From Verrucomicrobia bacterium TMED56 (GTDB taxonomy: Bacteria > Verrucomicrobiota > Verrucomicrobiia > Opitutales > Seribacteraceae): a stretch of DNA of 8,508 nt. The position numbers and the translations under genes are program-made. Below the pieces are notes generated by a model. It ran no database searches, had not been told where the DNA came from, and saw nothing but the letters and a program-made list of their open reading frames with translations. Below are positions 1 through 5,036 of this stretch, in pieces (the first letter of the stretch is position 1; the number at the start of each line of letters is the position of its first letter). Where the stretch lies: NCBI GenBank assembly GCA_002167265.1, contig NHDJ01000086.1, positions 1-8,508 of the forward strand. The letters are read 5' to 3'.

Positions 1-13
1 TAATCAAAGACAG

Positions 14-322
14 ATGATGATAAACAACAACTCATCAAGAGAATTCTTTGAAAACCTATTTGAATTGCATCAAATGAGTAAACAGTTCAAGTATATAAAC
101 AAAAAAACCAAAGTAATATTTGTAAGAAACAGGATACCAAGGGCCATGATCAAAAGTAAAGTAACACCAAAGGCCTCGTTAGTTGCATTGGGTGGCGGTT
201 ATTACGCGGCAGGAACAGATAACCTAAAAAGACTTCTTGAAAATCTTCCAAAAAAGTTGTATTATAGTAATCATCAGCCGAGCAGTTATGACTGGCATGA
301 TCATGTTATAGTAAAACTTTAA
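14..322 (+). CDS. Hypothetical protein, 102 aa
   Basis: I do not recognise this protein. It is a complete small ORF starting at a tandem ATG ATG (14 and 17), so the true start could be either codon. The first half is rich in Lys, Arg and Asn with a basic stretch (around residues 24-50). The middle has a Gly/Tyr-rich patch (GGGYYAAG, about residues 60-67), and the C-terminus ends in an aromatic/His-rich segment (SSYDWHDHVIVKL). There is no signal peptide or membrane segment. Its stop is two bases before the UvsW start, so it is probably co-transcribed and co-translated with uvsW. By position it could belong to the recombination/replication set, but the sequence shows no enzymatic motif. A TAA at bases 1-3 could be the end of an upstream gene, which cannot be tested here. 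Confidence 0.7.
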   Translation: MMINNNSSREFFENLFELHQMSKQFKYINKKTKVIFVRNRIPRAMIKSKVTPKASLVALGGGYYAAGTDNLKRLLENLPKKLYYSNHQPSSYDWHDHVIVKL

Positions 323-324
323 AA

Positions 325-1788
325 ATGAGCAGTTGTAAATTAGTAATAAAAGACGAAGTAAACGTCAAATTTGAAAACCTTTCTTTAGAATGGCGGAAGA
401 GGTTATCCAACAAATTCAAATACGAAATTCCATATGCCAGACATCTCCCAGCAGTAAAGCTAGGCAGATGGGACGGTAAGATATCATTCTTTGGTTTGGG
501 TGGTACAACTTATCTCAACCTAGTTGACCAAATACTTCCTATACTAGATGACGGTGGAGTATACGTAGAAATGGAAGACCACAGAGAACAACACAACTTC
601 GAGTTCAATACAGTAGATAAAAACTATCTATCACACATTAAATGGCCGGAGAATCATCCAGCGGCAGGACAACCAATTATATTGAGAGACTACCAGGTAG
701 AAACAATAAACAAATTTATAGAAAATCCACAGTGCATACAAGAAATTGCCACAGGTGCAGGTAAAACAATTATCACCGCGGCATTGTGTCAACTAGTTGA
801 GACTTATGGTCGTACACTGACCATCGTGCCAAACAAAAGTCTAGTAACACAAACGGAAGAGGACTTCCTTGCTTGTAATCTAGATGTAGGTGTGTACTAT
901 GGAGATAGGAAAGAGCTAGGCAGATTCAACACCATCGCAACATGGCAATCGCTAAATGTATTGGAAAAGAAAAGCAAAGACGAACACTCAGAAGCGTTTG
1001 CAGAAGCTATAAAAGGAATCAACACAGTGATCATAGACGAGGTACACATGGCAAAAGCCGATGTACTTAAAAGATTGTTGACTGGGCCTTTTGCACATTG
1101 TGGAATACGTTGGGGGCTGACAGGAACAGTACCCAAAGCAGATTACGAGTTTATGGGTCTGAAATGTAGTATAGGTGATGTCACCCACAGGATACAAGCA
1201 AGTGAACTACAAGACAAAGGAGTACTTGCAAACTGTCACGTGAATGTTTTACAGACCCAAGACCACCCACAGTTCAAAACATATGCCGAAGAACTGAAAT
1301 GGCTTACGACAGACAAAGTTAGGATGGCATGGGTGGCGAAAACTATAAAAGATATATCAACGTCAGGTAACACGCTGATACTAGTTGACAGGATATCTGC
1401 AGGGGAGATATTGCAAGAACAATTAGACGGTTCAGTGTTTGTATCTGGATCAACAAAAAACATAGACAGGAAGGAACAATATGATGAAGTATCTACTGCG
1501 ACAAATAAAATTATTATCGCCACATATGGAGTTGCCAGTGTTGGTATTAACATTCCTCGTATTTTTAATCTTGTTCTCATAGAGCCGGGCAAATCATTTG
1601 TTCGTGTGATACAGAGCATAGGAAGAGGAATCAGGAAGGCCGAAGACAAGGAGAACGTACAGATATGGGACATTACCAGCAGTTGCAAGTTTGCAAAAAG
1701 ACACCTGGGTGCAAGGAAAAAGTTTTACAAAGAGGCCAATTACCCGTATAATATAGAAAAGATAAATTATGAAAATCCTTACACTTGA
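325..1788 (+). CDS. uvsW: UvsW-type superfamily 2 DNA/RNA helicase
   Basis: This is an ATP-dependent superfamily 2 helicase of 487 aa. In T4, UvsW unwinds R-loops, regresses stalled forks and processes branched recombination intermediates, helping the switch from origin-dependent to recombination-dependent replication. The helicase motifs are visible in order: Q-like RDYQ (121-124), Walker A ATGAGKT (142-148), DEVH box (238-241), motif III GLTGT (264-268), and motif VI QSIGRGIRK (430-438) with its arginine fingers. The N-terminal 110 residues, with KFKYEIPYARHLPAVKLGRWDG (two adjoining pieces around residues 30-51), match the small DNA-binding domain that precedes the helicase core in UvsW. 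The length is close to the roughly 500 aa of T4 UvsW. All core motifs are intact, so it should be active. It starts two bases after the previous stop with no clear Shine-Dalgarno, which suggests coupled translation. Its 3' end overlaps the next gene by 20 bases. Confidence 0.93.
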   Translation: MSSCKLVIKDEVNVKFENLSLEWRKRLSNKFKYEIPYARHLPAVKLGRWDGKISFFGLGGTTYLNLVDQILPILDDGGVYVEMEDHREQHNFEFNTVDKNYLSHIKWPENHPAAGQPIILRDYQVETINKFIENPQCIQEIATGAGKTIITAALCQLVETYGRTLTIVPNKSLVTQTEEDFLACNLDVGVYYGDRKELGRFNTIATWQSLNVLEKKSKDEHSEAFAEAIKGINTVIIDEVHMAKADVLKRLLTGPFAHCGIRWGLTGTVPKADYEFMGLKCSIGDVTHRIQASELQDKGVLANCHVNVLQTQDHPQFKTYAEELKWLTTDKVRMAWVAKTIKDISTSGNTLILVDRISAGEILQEQLDGSVFVSGSTKNIDRKEQYDEVSTATNKIIIATYGVASVGINIPRIFNLVLIEPGKSFVRVIQSIGRGIRKAEDKENVQIWDITSSCKFAKRHLGARKKFYKEANYPYNIEKINYENPYT

Positions 1789-2272
1789 TAATCGTGCTTA
1801 CAGCATAGAGAAGATCCCTGAATGGGTTGATGAGAAATTAAGATTTGCGGTGCTGGATAACTCAGACCCTAATGAACCAGATTTCTTTTATATACCGTTG
1901 ATATTCCTTGAGAGCTTCAATGCTCCCGCGGCAGTGTTACAAATAGGAGACTATAGGATCAAGATGCCTCTAGATTGGAAAATGCTGATAGGAGAGGCGG
2001 GACAATCAGAGATGCACGTGTTACCTATAACAAGTTTAAATGATAGAGGGTTTGATGCATTTACGTTCAATCCACTATCCAGTCCTAAGCCAGATTTTTA
2101 CGCCATAGACGTTGTAGATATCTACACCGAAGTGAAATGGTACTTCCCAAAGATCAAGTCCGGACAGATGCTGGCCGTGCCGTTGAGCAATGGACCAAAA
2201 CCAATGTGTGCCTACTTTGTCAAGGACATATCAAGGCAGTGTGAACAGGTAGACTATGGCTCCGTCTGGTAG
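1769..2272 (+). CDS. Conserved hypothetical protein, 167 aa
   Basis: A soluble protein of unknown function. It is acidic, with no signal peptide or transmembrane segment and no nucleotide-binding motif. It is rich in Pro and aromatic residues, with alternating strand-like stretches (FYIPLIFLESFNAPAAVLQI, about residues 41-60; LPITSLNDRGFDAFTFNPL, about residues 86-104; EVKWYFPKIKSGQMLAVPL around 119-137), suggesting a compact mainly beta fold. From memory it resembles a family of unnamed proteins in T4-like marine phages, but I cannot verify this. The ATG lies inside the end of uvsW (20-base overlap), with only a weak purine-rich stretch upstream, so translation is probably coupled to uvsW. 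The position between uvsW and a clamp-loader-type gene makes a replication or transcription accessory role plausible. No specific role can be assigned. Confidence 0.8.
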   Translation: MKILTLDNRAYSIEKIPEWVDEKLRFAVLDNSDPNEPDFFYIPLIFLESFNAPAAVLQIGDYRIKMPLDWKMLIGEAGQSEMHVLPITSLNDRGFDAFTFNPLSSPKPDFYAIDVVDIYTEVKWYFPKIKSGQMLAVPLSNGPKPMCAYFVKDISRQCEQVDYGSVW

Positions 2273-2489
2273 AAAATCAATCATAATCGACGCACCAATT
2301 ATGATAACCAGTAACAAGATTGCAGTATGGATGGACGAGAATTGGATGTTTGACTTCTTTGATTTCATAAAAAAACACAAATTCAAAATTTCAGGTATGA
2401 ATCACATGCAAAAGAAAATAAAATTAACATTTGTAAACGCACATGAATGTACAATATTTGGACTAAAATATGCCGGCAGAAAAAAATAG
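2256..2489 (+). CDS. Hypothetical protein, 77 aa
   Basis: Unrecognised small basic protein. It overlaps the previous gene by 17 bases and the next by 20, and a partial Shine-Dalgarno (AGGT, about 2247-2250) precedes the ATG. The sequence alternates hydrophobic/aromatic stretches (KIAVWMDENWMFDFFDFI, about residues 22-39) with a Lys-rich second half (KKHKFKISGMNHMQKKIKL, about residues 40-58) and ends in GRKK. This suggests a small nucleic-acid- or protein-binding fold, but no named domain is visible. The overlaps on both sides and the continuous same-strand frame support it as a real gene and not a chance ORF. The N-terminal MAPSGRKS may be extra, because the next ATG in frame falls at about residue 16 (position 2301). 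Confidence 0.6.
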   Translation: MAPSGRKSIIIDAPIMITSNKIAVWMDENWMFDFFDFIKKHKFKISGMNHMQKKIKLTFVNAHECTIFGLKYAGRKK

Positions 2490-2922
2490 AAAATTCTTTG
2501 AACTGAGGAACGGACTAAAAGCCGTTGATTTCAGAAACAAAGATTACTTTGACAGGATAGATGAAAAGGAGAAGTCGTTATACTCTCCGTACATGTTGAT
2601 GAGATATGTTTCAAGCACTTCGTCTAAAGATCAATTCTACGTAGAACACTACGTGGAGATGGTAAACGAATGTGTCAACAAACACTGCTTTACACTAGGA
2701 AAACACAAGAAACTGCTTTGGATACTGACTGCCATGTGTGGCTCATTACAACAGCAGTTCCATCCATGGATAAAACCTATGAAGCGAGTACCAAACAAGA
2801 GTTTAAAGAAACTACAACAGATATACCCAACGTGGAAGGAAGCGGACCTAGAAACATTGGACAAAATAATAACAGATAGAGAACTTGAGGAACTGATAGA
2901 AGCACATGGCATCAACGAATAA
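2470..2922 (+). CDS. Likely gp62-type clamp-loader small subunit
   Basis: Probable small subunit of the phage sliding-clamp loader. In T4, gp62 joins four gp44 AAA+ subunits to load the gp45 clamp; gp62 itself has no ATPase site. At 150 aa this protein is shorter than T4 gp62 (187 aa) and, as expected, shows no Walker motifs. The recognition rests on overall pattern: a central SLYSPYMLMRYVSS segment (about 36-49), then a helical stretch with HKKLLWILTAMCGS (about 79-92), then a basic aromatic FHPWIKPMKR (about 97-106), and a C-terminal helical domain with YPTWKEADLETLDKIITDREL (two adjoining pieces, about 119-139). This arrangement resembles gp62 proteins of marine T4-like phages as I remember them. 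No gp44 gene is adjacent in this window, unlike the T4 order 45-44-62. Translation probably couples to the upstream ORF (20-base overlap). The alternative is an unrelated helical replication accessory protein. Confidence 0.55.
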   Translation: MPAEKNRKFFELRNGLKAVDFRNKDYFDRIDEKEKSLYSPYMLMRYVSSTSSKDQFYVEHYVEMVNECVNKHCFTLGKHKKLLWILTAMCGSLQQQFHPWIKPMKRVPNKSLKKLQQIYPTWKEADLETLDKIITDRELEELIEAHGINE

Positions 2923-3589
2923 ATGCACCTACTGTGGCAAAGAGTTTGCAAAGGAAAGGACACTACAAGTACACTTGTGTGAACCAAAGAGAAGATATCT
3001 GCAACGCGATGAGAAGTGGGTAGTGAATGCGTTCATGGTGTTCCAACGATTTTATCAGATACATCAACACAATTCAAAAATAAAGACCTATGACGAATTT
3101 GTCAAGAGTGCGTACTACAATGCTTTTGTGAAGTTTGGTCGTTTCATTATGCACATCAACCCATTGTATCCGGACAAGTATATTGATTACGTATTACAGT
3201 CAAAGGTGAAATTGGATCATTGGTCTAGAGATGATCTTTATGAACTGTATCTCATAGAAGCGTTGAAATCAGAACCAGTGGAAGCCGCACTACAGAGAAG
3301 CATCGCTACAATGATGGATTGGGCTACCGAACAGAATGCACAATGGTCTGACTACTTTAGATTAGTAAACACAAACAGGGCGGTACAACACATACAACAA
3401 GGAAAAATAAGTCCATGGTTACTGCTAGGTTGCACTGCAGGAAAAAGGATGTTAAAATCATTTAACGATGAACAATTACAAATGATAGAAAGATTTATAA
3501 ATCCAAGTTTCTGGCCAAGCAAGTTAAAGAGCTATCCTGCAGACCACATGTTGGTACAAGACACAGCAAGGGAGGCCAAGATTGTCTAA
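2906..3589 (+). CDS. Protein with N-terminal C2H2-like zinc finger, 227 aa
   Basis: The N-terminus has a single zinc-finger-like motif: Cys7-x2-Cys10-x12-His23-x-Cys25 within CTYCGKEFAKERTLQVHLC, including the Phe14 and Leu20 that form the usual hydrophobic core of a C2H2 finger. The His-to-Cys spacing (one residue) is shorter than in classical fingers, so zinc binding is likely but unproven. The remaining 200 residues look all-helical, with many aromatic residues (FVKSAYYNAFVKFGRFIMHI, about residues 68-87) and Lys/Arg patches, and have no recognisable catalytic motif. The pattern suggests a nucleic-acid- or polymerase-binding adaptor. The ATG overlaps the end of the gp62-like gene by 17 bases. 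I found no HNH or GIY-YIG signature, so there is no reason to call it a homing endonuclease. It may belong to an unnamed family in marine T4-like phages. Function unknown. Confidence 0.75.
   Translation: MASTNKCTYCGKEFAKERTLQVHLCEPKRRYLQRDEKWVVNAFMVFQRFYQIHQHNSKIKTYDEFVKSAYYNAFVKFGRFIMHINPLYPDKYIDYVLQSKVKLDHWSRDDLYELYLIEALKSEPVEAALQRSIATMMDWATEQNAQWSDYFRLVNTNRAVQHIQQGKISPWLLLGCTAGKRMLKSFNDEQLQMIERFINPSFWPSKLKSYPADHMLVQDTAREAKIV
3570..3575 (+). promoter_or_regulatory. Shine-Dalgarno supporting a TTG start
   Basis: GGGAGG lies six bases before the TTG at 3582. It is among the best ribosome-binding sites in the window and is the reason to accept a rare TTG as the start of the 77-aa ORF. It sits within the final codons of the upstream zinc-finger gene. 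Confidence 0.7.
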
Positions 3590-3815
3590 AGTTAGTTTAG
3601 AGATTGCAGATAATTTGGATTTCGAAGACGGAGATTGTGCGATAACAATTAAGAAGGATGGTACAATCGGAAAAGTTATTGTGCCAAAAATGGACACAGC
3701 AATGTTAAACAGCGAAGGTTACAAGGCACTACTAGAAGTTGTAGAAGTATTACAGCCTGGATCAAAAGAAGAGTTCATTAAACACAACGAAAAAGACAAA
3801 GGGAGTGTACACTAA
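3582..3815 (+). CDS. Hypothetical protein, 77 aa, TTG start
   Basis: Unrecognised small acidic protein. It starts at TTG with a strong GGGAGG six bases upstream, overlaps the zinc-finger gene by 8 bases and ends in TAATG, sharing one base with the ATG of the DnaE-like gene. The two products are therefore probably made in coordinated amounts. The first half looks like short beta strands (VSLEIADNLDFEDGDCAITI, about residues 4-23; TIGKVIVPKMD, about 28-38). The second half is helical and charged (about residues 43-73), ending in a Lys-rich tail. There are no metal-binding, nuclease or nucleotide-binding motifs. The tight coupling makes it a candidate partner of the DnaE-like protein, but that is inference from gene order only. 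Confidence 0.7.
   Translation: MSKVSLEIADNLDFEDGDCAITIKKDGTIGKVIVPKMDTAMLNSEGYKALLEVVEVLQPGSKEEFIKHNEKDKGSVH
3799..3805 (+). promoter_or_regulatory. Shine-Dalgarno of the DnaE-like gene
   Basis: AAGGGAG lies nine bases before the ATG at 3815. With the TAATG stop/start overlap, it indicates efficient coupled translation and fixes the start of the DnaE-like protein directly before its PDVDIDF motif. Confidence 0.6.
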
Positions 3816-4405
3816 TGCCTGATGTAGATATAGATTTTTTTGACAGAGACGGAACACTCAAACTGTTCAAGCACACACCTGCATCCATACTTAAGGATGG
3901 CAAGGCTGAAAAACACAAGACAGGAGTTTATTTTCATGCTATACCAGAACATCCGGTCACAGGACATGCCTCGCTGGATTACAAGAAAGCAGAGGACAGA
4001 GGATACTTTAAGATAGACTGTTTGAACGTTAACATATACAAAGAAGTAAAATCAGAGCAGGAACTGGTCGAGCTAATGATACAGGAACCAGACTGGGACA
4101 TGCTGAAAGATCCAAAGACAGTTGAGAACCTATTCCACTTGAACGGTCATTACAACATAGTGTCCAAACTGAATCCAAAGACCATAGAGCAACTAGCGGC
4201 CGTATTAGCAATCATACGTCCTGCAAAGCGTCAATTAATGTACAAGGACTGGATAGACATAATGCAAGAAGTTTGGATAAAGCCAACGGACGGATCATAT
4301 TTCTTCAAGAAGTCACACGCCGTGGCATATGCTCAAGCTATAGTGGTACAGATGAATTTAATATCCAAAGCTAAATATAGTTTTGATGCACCATCAAAAA
4401 CGTAA
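3815..4405 (+). CDS. Miniature DnaE-like (family C polymerase palm) protein, 196 aa
   Basis: This protein reads as a strongly reduced palm region of bacterial DNA polymerase III alpha. Seen directly: PDVDIDF at residues 2-8, matching the PDxDxDF motif that carries two catalytic aspartates of DnaE (Asp401 and Asp403 in E. coli), here Asp3 and Asp5; HKTGVYFHAIP (34-44), like the HAAGVVI segment; GYFKIDCLNV (63-72), like the GLVKFDFLGL segment with the third catalytic aspartate (Asp555), here Asp68; DPKTVENLF (99-107); LAAVLAIIRPAK (127-138), like DnaE ALYRPGP; and FKKSHAVAYA (164-173), like the FNKSHSxAYA finger motif. All occur in DnaE order. The PHP, most of the fingers, beta-binding, OB and tau-binding parts are absent: 196 aa against about 1,160. 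The strong Shine-Dalgarno and TAATG junction with the previous ORF support the start. It could be a minimal nucleotidyltransferase, a structural decoy of host DnaE, or a repurposed scaffold. Homology is fairly secure; activity is unknown. Confidence 0.75.
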   Translation: MPDVDIDFFDRDGTLKLFKHTPASILKDGKAEKHKTGVYFHAIPEHPVTGHASLDYKKAEDRGYFKIDCLNVNIYKEVKSEQELVELMIQEPDWDMLKDPKTVENLFHLNGHYNIVSKLNPKTIEQLAAVLAIIRPAKRQLMYKDWIDIMQEVWIKPTDGSYFFKKSHAVAYAQAIVVQMNLISKAKYSFDAPSKT

Positions 4406-4544
4406 AAAAATAATCCATAAAAAACGTAAGGCATCCAAACCATCTAGAAGATCAGAACTTGATCATTATCAGCCTAATAATCCTTTGACGAAATATGTTG
4501 AAAAGGTGTGCGGCGTTAATTGCACAGATCCTGATAAAGTTTAA
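4386..4544 (+). CDS. Small basic ORF, 52 aa
   Basis: Short ORF overlapping the end of the DnaE-like gene by 20 bases. The first half is very basic (MHHQKRKKIIHKKRKASK, residues 1-18), followed by a neutral/acidic second half containing two Cys (CGVNC, residues 42-46) near the end. This could be a small nucleic-acid-binding protein with a disordered basic tail. A direct repeat, AAAAACGTAA at 4396-4405 and 4420-4429, encodes the repeated Lys-Arg-Lys clusters. No good Shine-Dalgarno is visible, so expression would rely on coupling. The same 20-base overlap is seen at two other junctions in this block, and the ORF fills an otherwise empty stretch up to the convergent gene, which argues that it is real. 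Function unrecognised. Confidence 0.45.
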   Translation: MHHQKRKKIIHKKRKASKPSRRSELDHYQPNNPLTKYVEKVCGVNCTDPDKV

Positions 4545-4546
4545 AC
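4539..4546 (+). other. Palindrome GTTTAAAC shared by two convergent stop codons
   Basis: The 8-base palindrome GTTTAAAC supplies the TAA stop of the rightward 52-aa ORF (4542-4544) and, on the other strand, the TAA stop of the leftward gene (4543-4541). No GC-rich stem with a U-tract is visible here, so this is a compact tail-to-tail junction and not a clear bidirectional terminator. Confidence 0.5.
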
Positions 4547-4915
4547 AGGTCTTCTTACTAATTGGATAGTTCTTCTCTTTACCCGTTTCTTTGAAATTTC
4601 AGAAAGTTTTACAGTTGGACCATGCACTATCTCTACATCCTTTACATTCAATGTGATTAGTGTTGTACGAAAGTATCGGAAATCTCCTTTGAGGAATATG
4701 TTTATTGGTAATTTACGATTGGATTCGTGCCACCAAATTTCCCCGCACTTCAGAAAATGCATCTTATCCTTTGGCATCATTAGCCTGCCGTAATCGTAGA
4801 AGCTGATCACGTTAGAGTCCTCATTCTGCACTATACCCACGTACTCCAGCTCTCCCTTTCGTATCAAGCTCAAAAATGGGAACTTGTCTTTTAACGTGTT
4901 AAAAATTTCATTCAT
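4541..4915 (-). CDS. Lone leftward conserved hypothetical protein, 124 aa
   Basis: This is the only gene I support on the minus strand. The protein looks beta-rich and has no signal peptide or membrane segment. Visible features are KGELEYVGIVQNEDSNVISFYDY (two adjoining pieces, about residues 20-42), then GEIWWHESNRKLPINIFLKG (about 58-77) with a striking Trp-Trp-His-Glu-Ser-Asn-Arg cluster, and a very basic C-terminus (KKRVKRRTIQLVRRPV, last 16 residues). It resembles unnamed conserved proteins of marine T4-like phages as I remember them, but I cannot name a function. The basic tail suggests nucleic-acid or virion binding. It lies tail to tail with the rightward block and head to head with the structural gene. 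No convincing promoter is visible; a CATAAT on the minus strand (4950-4945) is a weak -10 candidate without a good -35. The start ATG at 4915 has no strong ribosome-binding site. Confidence 0.75.
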   Translation of the reverse strand: MNEIFNTLKDKFPFLSLIRKGELEYVGIVQNEDSNVISFYDYGRLMMPKDKMHFLKCGEIWWHESNRKLPINIFLKGDFRYFRTTLITLNVKDVEIVHGPTVKLSEISKKRVKRRTIQLVRRPV

Positions 4916-4923
4916 AATCTAAC

Positions 4924-4931
4924 TATAAATA
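4924..4931 (+). promoter_or_regulatory. T4-type late promoter TATAAATA
   Basis: This is an exact match to the T4 late promoter box TATAAATA, which is read by host RNA polymerase carrying the phage gp55 sigma factor. It lies in the 32-base gap between the divergent genes and points at the structural gene. In T4, transcription starts a few bases downstream of the box, predicting a start near 4936-4938. That is before both ATGs (4941, 4948) and well before the GTG at 5026. The exact match, intergenic position and orientation towards a virion-type gene make it credible. Confidence 0.82.
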
Positions 4932-4940
4932 CTGTTAAAT

Positions 4941-5036
4941 ATGTATTATGCAAACAGTACAAAGGTATTTAATAAACCAGTTGGTAATAGCCTACATAAG
5001 TGGTTATCACGGGAGGAATTCAAAAGTGTACGATAG
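4941..5036 (+). CDS. 31-aa leader ORF or shifted N-terminus of the structural gene
   Basis: Short ORF starting just after the predicted late transcription start and overlapping the structural gene in another frame. It ends with EEFKSVR and stops at TAG 5034-5036. Its residues (VGNSLHKWLSREEFK, about 14-28) look more like ordinary coding sequence than the same DNA read in the structural gene's frame. A +1 shift at the A-run 5022-5025 would join EEFK directly to VYDRRLTL of the structural protein. It may be a separate leader peptide coupled to the GTG start at 5026, the real N-terminus broken by an indel or joined by recoding, or chance. There is no Shine-Dalgarno, and the predicted leader before the ATG is only a few bases long. 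Confidence 0.35.
   Translation: MYYANSTKVFNKPVGNSLHKWLSREEFKSVR
5011..5017 (+). promoter_or_regulatory. Shine-Dalgarno favouring a GTG start at 5026
   Basis: GGGAGGA lies eight bases before an in-frame GTG. It is as strong as any ribosome-binding site in the window, whereas the upstream in-frame ATG at 4948 has none. This is the main reason for preferring the shorter form of the structural protein. Confidence 0.5.

Noticed and set aside
1384..1412. TTGACA inside uvsW as a promoter -35
   Set aside because: At 17 bases downstream the sequence is ATATTG, a poor -10, and no gene starts nearby.
897..1688. Leftward open frames at 897-1136, 988-1197 and 1236-1688 inside uvsW
   Set aside because: They lie antisense to intact helicase motifs, are Cys/Ser-rich in the way of reversed coding sequence, and have no ribosome-binding site or recognisable domain.
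1762..1769. GATAAATT before ATG 1769 as a late promoter
   Set aside because: The last box position is wrong and it lies immediately at the start codon, so transcription would begin inside the gene.
2649..2987. Leftward frame opposite the gp62-like gene, and a rightward alternative frame at 2670-2879
   Set aside because: Both overlap a better supported gene chain with linked starts and stops; their composition looks like out-of-frame translation.
2906..3589. Homing endonuclease reading of the zinc-finger-like protein
   Set aside because: There is no HNH, GIY-YIG or LAGLIDADG signature, and the gene is tightly overlapped with neighbours instead of interrupting one.
4029..4211. Leftward frame of 60 codons inside the DnaE-like gene
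   Set aside because: It covers the conserved DnaE-type motifs on the other strand and has no start signal.
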